In this document: positions 1-8,090 of the stretch, piece after piece
How positions within the stretch are numbered: position 1 is the first letter of the stretch
Layout: every line of letters starts with the position of its first letter
NCBI GenBank assembly: GCA_938038785.1
Contig: CALHTB010000026.1
Location: forward strand, 1 to 53,460
DNA: 53,460 nucleotides
From: an uncultured Acidimicrobiales bacterium
GTDB taxonomy: Bacteria; Actinomycetota; Acidimicrobiia; Acidimicrobiales; SHLQ01
Direction: 5' to 3'
Program-made: the position numbers and the translations under genes
Notes under the pieces: generated by a model
What the model saw: the letters and a program-made list of their open reading frames with translations, nothing else
What the model was told of the DNA's origin: nothing
Databases searched by the model: none

Positions 1-1
1 G

Positions 2-469
2 CGCCGTCGGGGCAAGGACTATGCGTGCTCGCTGCTGGTGCTCGATCAGGTCCACAACCCGTCGAACGTGGGGATGATCTTGCGCTCGGCAACCGCTGCG
101 GGCATCGATGGCGTTGTCATCCCCCACAAGGGCACCGCCGAAATTGGATCGGTGGCCATCAAGGCTTCCGCTGGTGTGGCCTTTCGCGCCACCATTCTGC
201 GCGCCGACGACATCACCGAGGCAATCGCCATCCTCGAGCAGCACCGTTTCGAGTTGTTCGGCCTCGATGGCGACGGCGCGAGCCTGTTCGACGCCGACTT
301 GCCCGAGCGGGCGGCATACATCATCGGCAATGAGTCGGCGGGTCTGTCGGCCAACGTGCGAGCTGCGTGCGATGGGTTGCTCGCGCTGCCGCTCTCGAAC
401 AATGTCGAATCGTTGAATGCCGCGGTGGCCGCATCCCTGGTCAGTTACGAAGTAGCCCGACGGCGCTAG
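2..469 (+). CDS. SpoU/TrmH-family RNA 2'-O-ribose methyltransferase, C-terminal part (5' end outside window)
   Basis: The open frame is already running at base 2, so the gene starts upstream of the window; about 155 C-terminal residues are visible. The visible part is the SPOUT methyltransferase domain. It shows motif 1 (LVLDQVHNPSNVGMILRSA), motif 2 around IIGNESAGLS, and motif 3 around ALPLSNNVESLNAAVAASL, which together form the knotted SAM site of the family. Such enzymes methylate a ribose 2'-OH in rRNA or tRNA, using SAM, in the cytoplasm. The N-terminal substrate-binding domain is not visible, so the exact target (for example 23S G2251 as in RlmB, or another site) cannot be assigned. 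The stop overlaps the end of a convergent gene by four bases. Confidence 0.9.
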   Translation, partial: RRRGKDYACSLLVLDQVHNPSNVGMILRSATAAGIDGVVIPHKGTAEIGSVAIKASAGVAFRATILRADDITEAIAILEQHRFELFGLDGDGASLFDADLPERAAYIIGNESAGLSANVRAACDGLLALPLSNNVESLNAAVAASLVSYEVARRR

Positions 470-834
470 CCGTTCGACAAAAGCCAGTCTCGTTCGTCGG
501 TATTCGTAGCGTCGAGATCCAGGAACGCCTCGACCTTCTCGTCGAATCCGTCTGAGCTGTCCACGTCGATCCAGTTCGCTTCATCCTCGATGGTCGGCTC
601 AATGAGTGAGATGACCGTAGGCGGGGTTGCGTCGATTTCGATGTCGATGTCGCGCTCGGCGTACTCCAGGAGCGCACGAAGATGAGCCGCGGCCCGCTTC
701 TTTGTGGCTTGGATGGCCACTCGGGCCGCAGTCGAATTGGAAAGGCGAGGCATAGGTGTTGAGTCGGCGCTGACGACGTCGACGTAAGCGAACCCCCCAA
801 ATGACCACCGAAATAGATAGGCCGTTTGACCCAT
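466..834 (-). CDS. Hypothetical protein, 122 aa
   Basis: I do not recognise a family. The protein is acidic in its second half, with many Asp and Glu. It has a short basic stretch near residues 45-55 (QATKKRAAAHLR) and no obvious signal peptide or membrane segment. It lies 16 bp downstream of the 103-aa ORF, which itself overlaps the YbaK-like gene, so the three are probably one transcript (1647 to 466). The start is an ATG. Its 3' end overlaps the tail of the convergent methyltransferase gene by four bases. Codon use resembles neighbouring genes, which supports a real gene, but the function is unknown. Confidence 0.6.
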   Translation of the reverse strand: MGQTAYLFRWSFGGFAYVDVVSADSTPMPRLSNSTAARVAIQATKKRAAAHLRALLEYAERDIDIEIDATPPTVISLIEPTIEDEANWIDVDSSDGFDEKVEAFLDLDATNTDERDWLLSNG

Positions 835-850
835 GTCAACGAACCCCCAC

Positions 851-1162
851 TCAGCGTGGGATCGAGCGTTCGATTAGCACTCGTTCGCCGGTTACTGGGT
901 CGGCCAACCATACGGTTGACCCTTTGAGCTCACGTCGTATTGCGTGGGCAATTTTGTACCCCTGGCCAATGAACTCGGCAACGACGTCGCGGTCGCTCAT
1001 CGCTCCGCCAACGTCGTCATAGAACGCGGTCCAATCCTCGAGCGCGATGAGCACCCGAGGGGACAGCGGCAGCGAGTCGGGCACGACGTTGTCTCCATCG
1101 GGAGTCCACAACGGAAAGGCGCCAACCTCTGCCTCGAGGATCAATTCGATCCGAGTGTTCAC
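851..1162 (-). CDS. Hypothetical protein, 103 aa
   Basis: This small soluble protein has no family I recognise. It starts with GTG, and that GTG overlaps the stop codon of the upstream YbaK-like gene (GTGA), a typical translational-coupling arrangement that fixes the start. The sequence is mixed alpha/beta in character. A central segment, SPRVLIALEDWTAFYDDV, is followed by a predicted helix around residues 60-75. The tight coupling suggests co-expression with the deacylase-like gene and with the 122-aa gene downstream. No functional link can be shown. Confidence 0.6.
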   Translation of the reverse strand: MNTRIELILEAEVGAFPLWTPDGDNVVPDSLPLSPRVLIALEDWTAFYDDVGGAMSDRDVVAEFIGQGYKIAHAIRRELKGSTVWLADPVTGERVLIERSIPR

Positions 1163-1647
1163 GTAGAACTCGGCTTGGCAAGGCCCGCAACAACCTCGGC
1201 GCCTGGGTGACCGGCCAGGGTTGCGGGCGGCACGAGGAGCTTGCGATCTCGGCTCCCGCCGCCAATGATCAGCTTCTCCCGCTCCATCACCCGACTGTCA
1301 ATCCACAAGCGCAGCGGCGTAGTGGTACCAAACGGCGTTACGCCACCGATCTGCATCCCGGTGAGTTCGACCGTCTGCTCAGCAGACGCAAAACTGCATT
1401 TGCGGGCCTCAAGTTTCTTACGCACCACCTTGTTCACATCGAGGCGACTGTCGGCAAGCACTAGGCACATTGCGAATGTTGGCGGGTCACTCTTGCCAAC
1501 GACCACGATCGCATTGGCTGATTCGTCTACCGAGTACCCGTAGGCCTCGCAAAACGCAGCCGTGTCTGCGAGGTCTGGATCGCACTCGACAAGCTCGTAC
1601 TCAAGGCCAAGCTCGGCCAGCTGTGCAAGGACAAGGTCTTCGGTCAT
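1159..1647 (-). CDS. YbaK/ProX-type aminoacyl-tRNA deacylase-like protein
   Basis: About 162 residues resembling the YbaK/EbsC/ProX family, which hydrolyses mischarged aminoacyl-tRNAs such as Cys-tRNA-Pro in the cytoplasm. Family hallmarks are seen: the conserved lysine context VNKVVRKKLEARKCSFAS, the strand-turn GMQIGGVTPFG characteristic of YbaK proteins, and a C-terminal IIGGGSRDRKLLV segment. The frame stays open to base 1935, but the extra N-terminus overlaps the divergent MOSC gene and has no family character. I therefore place the start at the ATG at 1647 (MTEDLVLAQLAELGLEYE). It is the first gene of a probable three-gene transcript. Substrate specificity is unknown. Confidence 0.8.
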   Translation of the reverse strand: MTEDLVLAQLAELGLEYELVECDPDLADTAAFCEAYGYSVDESANAIVVVGKSDPPTFAMCLVLADSRLDVNKVVRKKLEARKCSFASAEQTVELTGMQIGGVTPFGTTTPLRLWIDSRVMEREKLIIGGGSRDRKLLVPPATLAGHPGAEVVAGLAKPSST

Positions 1648-1722
1648 GACATCGACGCTAGTCAGCCACCGGTGACCAATGACCACTTCCGTTGGTCGAA
1701 CTTGCCCAACTAGGTTTCTCAC

Positions 1723-2301
1723 ATGGCCCATCTCACCGTGCAGGAACTCGATAGACGTGTTAGCGACCTGCCGGCGGCGCCTACCGACTTGGGCACCGTG
1801 AAGTTTCTCGTGTTGCGACCCGAGACCAACGCACGCAAGGCCGTCGACACGATCCATGTCATTCCCGGTGAAGGAATTGTCGGTGACAACTATGTGGCGA
1901 GAGGGTCGAGTAGAACTCCGGACGGGAAAGCCCACCCCGAGGCCCAGATTTGCGTGATGAACGCAAACGTCCTCGATGTCATTGCCGATGGCGACAAAGA
2001 CCGTTGGGAACTCGCTGGCGATCAGATTCTCGTCGACTTCGATCTGAGCACTACCAACGTTCCGGCCGGCTCCCGGTTCTCAATCGGCACCGCCACCTTC
2101 GAGGTATCGAACAAGCCTCACAACGGTTGCGCGAAATTCGCCGATCGGTTCGGCATGGATGCAGCGCGCTTCGCCAACTCCGATGAGGTTCAGCGGTACC
2201 GAGGCATCAACGTGATGGTGGTGGCCGAAGGCGATGTCTCCGTCGGCGACAGCATCACCAAGCTCACCGAGATGGGCACAGGTTCGTATCCGCCGGCCTA
2301 G
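1723..2301 (+). CDS. MOSC-domain protein
   Basis: 192 residues with a MOSC (molybdenum cofactor sulfurase C-terminal) domain. The N-terminal part has the beta-barrel start VKFLVLRPETNARKAVD, followed by the IPGEGIVGDNY loop that is typical of MOSC proteins (GxxGD). The segment FEVSNKPHNGCAKFADRFG contains the conserved Cys. MOSC proteins bind sulfur or molybdenum-cofactor chemistry and often act in detoxification or sulfur transfer; the substrate here is unknown. The gene is divergent from the YbaK-like gene, with only about 75 bp between the starts. No good ribosome-binding site is visible before the ATG. Confidence 0.8.
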   Translation: MAHLTVQELDRRVSDLPAAPTDLGTVKFLVLRPETNARKAVDTIHVIPGEGIVGDNYVARGSSRTPDGKAHPEAQICVMNANVLDVIADGDKDRWELAGDQILVDFDLSTTNVPAGSRFSIGTATFEVSNKPHNGCAKFADRFGMDAARFANSDEVQRYRGINVMVVAEGDVSVGDSITKLTEMGTGSYPPA

Positions 2302-2319
2302 GCATTGCTTCTCACCGGA

Positions 2320-4383
2320 TTACACACACGAGGTGATGATGCGAAGCCGGTCGACGTTCGTCCAAATACGAGCCGTTCCTTCAAGGGTGTTCCCGTCAAC
2401 GCGAACCTCGTCGGTGTTCTCAAACCCGTTACGGATGCCGTAGTCGACACCGTCAATATCGAATTGCGAAACGCTGCCAGCATCTCGACCAGGGATGGTC
2501 AACCCGAGAATCTCGCCCGCAAACTCGATGCTGAAGTCGGAGCGACTGCGCCCGTCCCAGATCGGGTCGTAGTGATAGACGTAGCTGCACGCAATGGTTC
2601 CCTGCTCGATCGTCGAGACACTGAACTGATTTGCCGGCGACGACGTGGCGTCGAATTGCATCACTTCGATCGAGCTATCCAAAACCAGCGGACCGGACTC
2701 GACAAACAACGATGCCTCGCGGTGCTCGAAGGACCCGGCAGCGAGAGAATCGCCAGCCTGAATCAGTCGAATCACCGGATCGCGCTGGAGGAACGGTCCC
2801 CCAACAAGTGGGTTCACCGTTGGTGTTGGTGGCGTACTCGGCAGCGTTGTTGTCGTCGTCGTAGTTGTCGTAGTTGTTGTTGTCGTCGTGAACGGCACCC
2901 TTGTCGTAAGCGGAAGAACTAACGTTCCACTGGTGACCAAGGGCGGCTTCCTCACAATCGGCTGAACGGCCGTTGTCGTCGTCAGCGCTGGCCCTGTCGA
3001 CTGAGGCGGGTTTACAGCGATGCTGGACAGCGGCGGCTTTCTCACCGCGACCGTGGTAGTTGTGGTGGTGGTCAACGGTTCCTCTACGACCACCGGCTGA
3101 ACAACTGCAGTTGTAGTGGTCGTGGACGTTGTTGTGGAACTCGATGCCGGAGCGGTAGTGGAGACCACAGAGCTCGTGGTCTCAATCACTGGCTCTACGA
3201 GCAAGTCTGGTTCGGCAACAAGCGGCGTTGTTGGCACAGACGAAGTCGAGCCCTCATCTACTACAACTTCGGCTACTTCCTCGAAGGCCAATGGCTCAGG
3301 AGGCGGAGTGGGGGACACTGCGAACGTTGCTGAGGTAGCTGCGACCACAGCAACGGCGGTAGTAGCCACCGTTGCTGGCACTGTCGCCACCGTTACCGGA
3401 ATCGTTGCCGCAGCGGTCGATAGCTGGATGATCTGCGGCAGTTCAAAGAGCCACCCCAAACCACCTACGCGACGTTCGGATCGGACCCCTGCCTGCAAGA
3501 ACGCGCGTACGACAGCCGGGTCGAATTGGCCTCCCGAACAACGGGTGAGCTCATTGCGAGCAAAGTCCTCCTCTTGCTTCTCTTTGTACGACCGTTTCGA
3601 CGTCATCACGTCATATGCATCGGCCACCGAACAGATTCGGCCAGCGAGGCTTATCTCGGTACCCTTCTTGCCTGCCGGGTAGCCACCTCCGTCCCAACGC
3701 TCGTGATGGTCTGCTGCTGCGCCAATCCACGGACCTAGGAAGTCAGCGAGCGGTTCGAGCATCTGTAGACCATCGGCTGGGTGCTTGCGCAACACTTCCC
3801 ACTCGTCGTCGGTTGGCTTTCCGTCCTTCTGCAAGATCCTCGCTGGCACGCGCAACTTGCCGACATCGTGCAGCAACGTGCCCCAACGAAGTCCGTTGAG
3901 GTCATTGTCACTGAGGCCCATTTCCTTTCCGATTATCTCGGCGTGTGCTCGCACCCGTTCCATGTGGCCGCGCGTCATGCGGTCGTGAGCGTTCATACGC
4001 GTCACCAGTTCGAGCGCCTGGCGGGCGGCCTCTCCCGCATCGCTCGACAGAACCAGCGATTGCTCCTTCAGCTTCTTCGTCGAACCAGCGCGAAGCGCGA
4101 GGCCAAAACGCGACGGAGCTTCGTCGGGAAAGAGAAGCGTGAGCGACAGCAGCCCCGGAAGTGGCAGGAATCGCTTGACCAGTAGTCCCGCGGCCCAGGA
4201 CACCACGAGCGATACGACAAGCGCCTGGCTGATCCACACGGGGATTTGCACCCAGCCCGCAGCCTGGTAGAAGAACGATGATGTCAAGGCAACAGCGATC
4301 CACGCTGCGACCGCTGGCGCGGCAAACAGCGCAAACCGCACGAGCCGCGCAATCCAGGGACGCGGTTTCCAAGCCGTTGACAT
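2320..4383 (-). CDS. Membrane HD-GYP phosphodiesterase-like protein with Thr-rich extracellular stalk
   Basis: 687 residues. Two N-terminal membrane helices (about 11-35 and 50-70) are followed by a cytoplasmic HD-GYP domain (about 120-300) with intact metal and signature motifs: HDVGK at 172-176, HHERWDGGGYP at 226-236, and the ADAYDVMTS segment. HD-GYP domains hydrolyse cyclic di-GMP or related dinucleotides. A third hydrophobic segment (about 317-355) should place the rest outside. The outer part is a long Pro/Thr/Ser/Val linker with repeated VRKPPL boxes and a run of 15 threonines at 499-513. It ends in a beta-rich domain (about 525-687) that I cannot assign. The domain order suggests a surface-exposed part tethered to a second-messenger enzyme. 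What it binds is unknown. Confidence 0.85.
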   Translation of the reverse strand: MSTAWKPRPWIARLVRFALFAAPAVAAWIAVALTSSFFYQAAGWVQIPVWISQALVVSLVVSWAAGLLVKRFLPLPGLLSLTLLFPDEAPSRFGLALRAGSTKKLKEQSLVLSSDAGEAARQALELVTRMNAHDRMTRGHMERVRAHAEIIGKEMGLSDNDLNGLRWGTLLHDVGKLRVPARILQKDGKPTDDEWEVLRKHPADGLQMLEPLADFLGPWIGAAADHHERWDGGGYPAGKKGTEISLAGRICSVADAYDVMTSKRSYKEKQEEDFARNELTRCSGGQFDPAVVRAFLQAGVRSERRVGGLGWLFELPQIIQLSTAAATIPVTVATVPATVATTAVAVVAATSATFAVSPTPPPEPLAFEEVAEVVVDEGSTSSVPTTPLVAEPDLLVEPVIETTSSVVSTTAPASSSTTTSTTTTTAVVQPVVVEEPLTTTTTTTVAVRKPPLSSIAVNPPQSTGPALTTTTAVQPIVRKPPLVTSGTLVLPLTTRVPFTTTTTTTTTTTTTTTLPSTPPTPTVNPLVGGPFLQRDPVIRLIQAGDSLAAGSFEHREASLFVESGPLVLDSSIEVMQFDATSSPANQFSVSTIEQGTIACSYVYHYDPIWDGRSRSDFSIEFAGEILGLTIPGRDAGSVSQFDIDGVDYGIRNGFENTDEVRVDGNTLEGTARIWTNVDRLRIITSCV
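2845..2889 (-). repeat. Trinucleotide tract encoding 15 consecutive threonines
   Basis: Fifteen successive ACN codons (a mix of ACA, ACG and ACT) inside the HD-GYP gene. On the plus strand it reads as a GTT/GTC-like trinucleotide tract. Because codons vary, the tract seems selected at protein level, but it remains prone to in-frame length change. Shorter Thr runs occur elsewhere in the same linker (around 3045-3125). Confidence 0.9.
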
Positions 4384-4554
4384 CCCACAGGTATCGGCAC
4401 CTGTATGGGGCCTTCGTTAGCAAATTTTGCAGAATCAGCGGCACAATCCGGAACGTGGCACCACGGATCACCACCCGCGAACGCGTCCTACTCGATGCTG
4501 GGGCCGGAACGATCCGGTTCGGCGACTAGCTTGACCATCCGCAAGACGGTCGAT

Positions 4555-5775
4555 TCACGTCGATATGGCGACGGGCACGATCACCACGAATCTCGCCCCA
4601 CCGAGGGGGCTGTCCTCGATGTGCACCGATCCTCCCGCATGGAGAATCTGGGCGCGCGCAATCGCAAGGCCAAGCCCTGCACCTCCGCCATCCCTGTTCC
4701 GATCGTGATCCGGACGGTAGAAGCGGCGAAAGACCAGCTCCCGCTCGGGCGGTGGCACCCCCGGTCCATCGTCGTCAATTGTGAAACACACAGCGTCGTC
4801 GTTTGCATCAACACTCACCTGCACACGCTCCCGACGGTAACGCCGGGCATTCGACACGATGTTGCTGATAGAACTTGAGATGTTTGCTACGGCCATCGCG
4901 GCGACATGCTCGGGAAGGTCCGCTACGAAGTCGATCGCACTCGCGTTTTCCAGTACTTGCTGAATCGTCACCACTTCGTCTGGGCTGACATCGGCCTCGT
5001 CGAGCGAAGCAAGCATCAACAGATCATCGACGAGAGACGCCAGTCTGCTCGTTTGATCCAAGACGCTCGATGCAAGCTCGATCGACCCAGGGTCTGATGC
5101 TTGTTGGTTCGCGAACTCTGCGTCTGCCTGCAGCACCATCAGCGGCGTTCGTAGCTCATGGGAGGCATCGGAGACGAACCTTCGACGATCATCGTCCGCG
5201 TTTCGGAGTCGGCTGAGCATCGTGTTGAAGGTGGTGGCGAGCGCGGAAATCTCGTCGTCGGAGTCCTCGACTTCAAGCGGCGCCAACGCCCCTGACGCCA
5301 TGTTCTCTTCGGCTTGTCGGGTAAGTCGGCGAACAGGTGACAGCGAGCGATCGACAACCACCCACGCGACCACGCCAACGATGAGTCCAATCACCAAAAC
5401 CGAAGTCCAGAGCGCCCATCGAATCGTCTCGAGGGTTTCGTCAATTCGCTTGGTGTCAACTACTCCGACGATCGCCCGAATTTGCGGGTCGTCGCTCGTG
5501 CGGATCACTTGCAGCGTTTCGGGCTGCTGCGGCGGCAGCTCGCTTCCAGCCCGGATCACTCGCAAACTGCTGTCGACCTGGCGACGGCCGACGAGCTGAC
5601 CATCGTTGCCCGTCAGCAACTGCTCAAACTCGTCGAGGCGTTCGTTGAGCAACTGAATCTGTGACTGGCGGGTTGCGTCGACTAACGCCCGATATCCGAG
5701 CGCGCCGACAAGACTGAGCAAACACACCGTGGCGATTGCTGCGGTGACCGCTACCCGGAACCGGATTCCGTCCAT
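4555..5775 (-). CDS. Sensor histidine kinase
   Basis: 406 residues. It has an N-terminal membrane helix (about 8-30), an extracytoplasmic sensor of roughly 90 residues, a second helix (about 122-142) and a HAMP linker. These are followed by a HisKA domain with the phospho-acceptor His206 in FVSDASHELRTPL, and an HATPase_c domain with the N box near Asn309, DDDGPG at 334-339 and GAGLGLAIA at 365-373. It autophosphorylates and passes phosphate to the response regulator encoded just upstream, whose stop codon is two bases from this ATG. The signal is unknown. The sensor has no Cys pair or PAS-like feature that I can see. Confidence 0.95.
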   Translation of the reverse strand: MDGIRFRVAVTAAIATVCLLSLVGALGYRALVDATRQSQIQLLNERLDEFEQLLTGNDGQLVGRRQVDSSLRVIRAGSELPPQQPETLQVIRTSDDPQIRAIVGVVDTKRIDETLETIRWALWTSVLVIGLIVGVVAWVVVDRSLSPVRRLTRQAEENMASGALAPLEVEDSDDEISALATTFNTMLSRLRNADDDRRRFVSDASHELRTPLMVLQADAEFANQQASDPGSIELASSVLDQTSRLASLVDDLLMLASLDEADVSPDEVVTIQQVLENASAIDFVADLPEHVAAMAVANISSSISNIVSNARRYRRERVQVSVDANDDAVCFTIDDDGPGVPPPERELVFRRFYRPDHDRNRDGGGAGLGLAIARAQILHAGGSVHIEDSPLGGARFVVIVPVAIST

Positions 5776-5777
5776 CG

Positions 5778-6434
5778 TCAGCCCGCGAGGTGGAAACCGA
5801 CGCCCCTCGTATTGACGATGGTCTCAGCCCCCAACTTCTTCCGGAGACGATTGATGTAGACATCGACGGAACCGTGGTCCCCCTCGAAGTCCAATCCCCA
5901 CGCAGCCTTGACGATCTCGTCGCGATTGACCGAGCCTCCGCCGGCTGCGACCAAGACATAGAGCACTGACGATTCCTTCTTGGTCAGCCCTACTTCAACG
6001 TCGTTGTACCAGCACCGATGACCTGACAGGTCGAATCGAATCGACCCGTGGGTGATCTCGTTGGTGGATGATCCCGATGCCCGCCGAACCGTGGCCCGGA
6101 TGCGTGCAGCGAGGATATTGATCGAGACGGGTTTGGTGAGAAAGTCGTCGGCGCCGAGCTCGAGAAGGTCGACCTGATCAAATTCACCGCTCTTGGCGGT
6201 GAGGACCACGACGGGAGTTTCGTTGTTCCGATCCCGCAGGGACTCACACACCTTGTACCCGCTCAGGCCGGGCAAGAGCAGATCAAGAACGATCGCATCG
6301 AAGCTTCCTTCCGTTGCGTGCCAGAGCCCATCGATGCCGTCATCGACCGCATCGACCAAGAACCCCTCGGCTTCCAGGCCGCGCGCAACCACCCTCGTGA
6401 CTTCCGGGTCGTCTTCGATCAGCAGGACTCGCAT
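5778..6434 (-). CDS. OmpR/PhoB-family response regulator
   Basis: 218 residues. The receiver domain has the acidic pair at Glu7-Asp9, phospho-acceptor Asp51 (IVLDLLLPG) and the conserved VLTAK lysine. The C-terminal winged-helix effector domain ends with DVYINRLRKKLG...VNTRGVGFHL, the standard recognition-helix and wing pattern. It forms an operon with the histidine kinase. It is divergent from the secreted-protein gene at 6592, which is a plausible target because a 10-bp-phased direct repeat lies in the shared upstream region. Confidence 0.95.
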   Translation of the reverse strand: MRVLLIEDDPEVTRVVARGLEAEGFLVDAVDDGIDGLWHATEGSFDAIVLDLLLPGLSGYKVCESLRDRNNETPVVVLTAKSGEFDQVDLLELGADDFLTKPVSINILAARIRATVRRASGSSTNEITHGSIRFDLSGHRCWYNDVEVGLTKKESSVLYVLVAAGGGSVNRDEIVKAAWGLDFEGDHGSVDVYINRLRKKLGAETIVNTRGVGFHLAG

Positions 6435-6529
6435 CCTTCGTCACCGTACTGGAGTGCCGTGAGGGCGGGAAGGGCGGTTGCTCGGCCCGGTTTAAGACTG
6501 GGTACAGGTCACTTCATGTTTCATACAGA

Positions 6530-6545
6530 CACGTTCGGTCACGTT
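6530..6545 (+). promoter_or_regulatory. Candidate response-regulator half-sites (direct repeat CACGTT)
   Basis: CACGTT occurs twice with starts 10 bp apart, between the divergent response-regulator and secreted-protein genes. Direct repeats one helical turn apart are the usual target form of OmpR/PhoB-type regulators. No clear -10/-35 pair was found, so this is a suggestion only. Confidence 0.3.
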
Positions 6546-6591
6546 GAGAGCGAGCCACCACCGGGTGGTTTCAATGTGAAGGAGAAACAAA

Positions 6592-7149
6592 ATGAGGAAA
6601 TCACTTAAAGGAGCTATCGCCGCCTGTGGCGTCACCGTTCCGCTCGTGCTCGGTGTGGCCTACACCGCTGGTGCTTCAGTTGGAGACATCACCGGACTGA
6701 TCTCGCACAACGAGGATCAGTGGATCATGAACGAGGGCGACAGCGGCGACTACACGCTCGATCGTGAAGAGATCGATGGCATCGTCACCCTCGAGGTCAT
6801 CGGCCCCGATGGCGAGGTAGTCGGGCCGGACGACTATCCGGCATTCGTTCAAGAAGCTGTCGCAGAGTTCGGAAGCTCCGATTGGGTTCCCGCCGATCTC
6901 GGCGTCTTTGCGATCATCGATGGCGTGCCCTGCTACCACGCTGGCATTGCGACCGAGGCTGCAGATGGCGATAGCAACTATGACGTCACCCAATCGGGCG
7001 ACGACGGCACGTTCGTGCTCGAGGCCACTGACGACGGATTCGACACGGCGTATTTCCAAGCTGCACTGAGCGACGACGAGGTCAATGCGTTGCGCGGCCA
7101 GTCACTTAGCCAGGCCCCTGGCGCTGAAGAGCTCAACCCCTGCCCATAG
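6592..7149 (+). CDS. Secreted acidic protein of unknown function
   Basis: 185 residues. It begins with a signal peptide (MRKSLKG, then a hydrophobic core to about residue 25, with AGAS as a plausible cleavage site). The mature part is strongly acidic and holds only two cysteines (in GVPCYHAG and near the C-terminus, NPCP), which could form one disulfide outside the cell. A strong Shine-Dalgarno sequence, AAGGAG, lies nine bases before the ATG and fixes the start. I recognise no domain. The gene is divergent from a two-component system and ends at a long hairpin, so it is probably a single-gene unit that may be controlled by that system. Confidence 0.75.
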   Translation: MRKSLKGAIAACGVTVPLVLGVAYTAGASVGDITGLISHNEDQWIMNEGDSGDYTLDREEIDGIVTLEVIGPDGEVVGPDDYPAFVQEAVAEFGSSDWVPADLGVFAIIDGVPCYHAGIATEAADGDSNYDVTQSGDDGTFVLEATDDGFDTAYFQAALSDDEVNALRGQSLSQAPGAEELNPCP

Positions 7150-7174
7150 GACCGTTACGGCGGTTAACCGGGTT

Positions 7175-7206
7175 CGGCCTAGGTGATCACACGATCACCT
7201 AGGCCG
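7175..7206 (+). terminator. Long perfect hairpin after the secreted-protein gene
   Basis: The arms CGGCCTAGGTGATC and GATCACCTAGGCCG pair over 14 bp around a four-base ACAC loop, 26 bp after the stop codon. There is no T-run, so it may end transcription weakly, act in both directions or protect the 3' end of the mRNA. Confidence 0.6.
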
Positions 7207-7262
7207 GCTCTCTGTCCAGGCACAATCGACTACGTTCATGCCATGTACGAAGTGAGCGTTCG

Positions 7263-8036
7263 ATGAGCATGTTCGGCGACTTCTTGAGAGGCTTTCTGAA
7301 CGCCGGCGGTGCCGTTGGCGGCAGGGTTACGGGACAGCCAACGTCAAGCAATCGAGCATCGTCGTTTCATCTGAGCTGGGACGTTCCCAACGAGCCGTTC
7401 GTCGAAGTATCAGCGGTATGTGAGGTGATCGAGCCGCCGACGGTGCCGATGCTTTACTTCTGGGCCATGCAGGTGAGCTTCATGAAGGGGCCATCTCGAA
7501 TCGGCGGCGCCCACTTTGGATTGCAGTTCCACCCTCAGTACCCGAACAACGGTGCGGTGAACTGGGGCGGGTACGAGGACGGAGCGGGCGAACTCGCGGG
7601 TTCGGTCTCGCAGCTTCCCTCAGCGCTCGACAACATCAACACTCGCACGTACCCCTGGCAACCCAATCGCCGCTACAAGCACCGCGTGTATCGCTCACCG
7701 GAAGGGGGCTGGCGTGGTTCGGTCACCGACCTCGAAACCGGCGTCGAGACGGTCGTGCGCGACCTTTGGGTCGATGCTGACTACCTGTCGAGCCCGATGG
7801 TATGGAGCGAGGTGTTCGCGCACTGCGATCACCCGTCAGCGGCTGTGCGTTGGTCGGATCTCACGGCGATAACCGCGTCAGGGCAGGTTGTCGGCGTTCG
7901 CTCTGTTGGGTTGAATTACCAAACCCACGAGGACGGTGGTTGTGCCAACACCAACACCTACGCCGATGGCAGCGGGTTCGTCCAACAGACGAACACGCGA
8001 CGAGTCAACCCCACCGGCTCACAGCTACACCTCTGA
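7263..8036 (+). CDS. Protein of unknown function, 257 aa
   Basis: No signal peptide or membrane helix is clear. After a Gly-rich N-terminus (about 1-30) the chain becomes beta-rich with many Trp, Tyr and aromatic-Gly motifs (IGGAHFGLQFHPQYP, AVNWGGYE, WQPNRRYKHRVYRS, GGWRGSVTD). This looks like a concanavalin-like or jelly-roll fold. Three cysteines occur. DUF3472-like proteins share this flavour, but I am not confident of that assignment. The gene stands alone between a hairpin and a convergent membrane-protein gene. Confidence 0.65.
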   Translation: MSMFGDFLRGFLNAGGAVGGRVTGQPTSSNRASSFHLSWDVPNEPFVEVSAVCEVIEPPTVPMLYFWAMQVSFMKGPSRIGGAHFGLQFHPQYPNNGAVNWGGYEDGAGELAGSVSQLPSALDNINTRTYPWQPNRRYKHRVYRSPEGGWRGSVTDLETGVETVVRDLWVDADYLSSPMVWSEVFAHCDHPSAAVRWSDLTAITASGQVVGVRSVGLNYQTHEDGGCANTNTYADGSGFVQQTNTRRVNPTGSQLHL

Positions 8037-8090
8037 CCAGGGACTGGCACGCTCAGAGTTCCTAGCAACTCGTGCTTAGGGCCAGTGCGT

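Noticed and set aside
1159-1935. Longer start of the YbaK-like gene
   Set aside because: The additional residues overlap the divergent MOSC gene and do not resemble the family.
2845-2889. CRISPR-like or tandem-repeat array
   Set aside because: It is a codon repeat inside a gene; no spacers or direct repeats of CRISPR length were found in the window.
3116-3682. 188-codon open frame opposite the HD-GYP gene
   Set aside because: Its composition (Val/Thr/Ala) simply mirrors the low-complexity Thr linker on the other strand.
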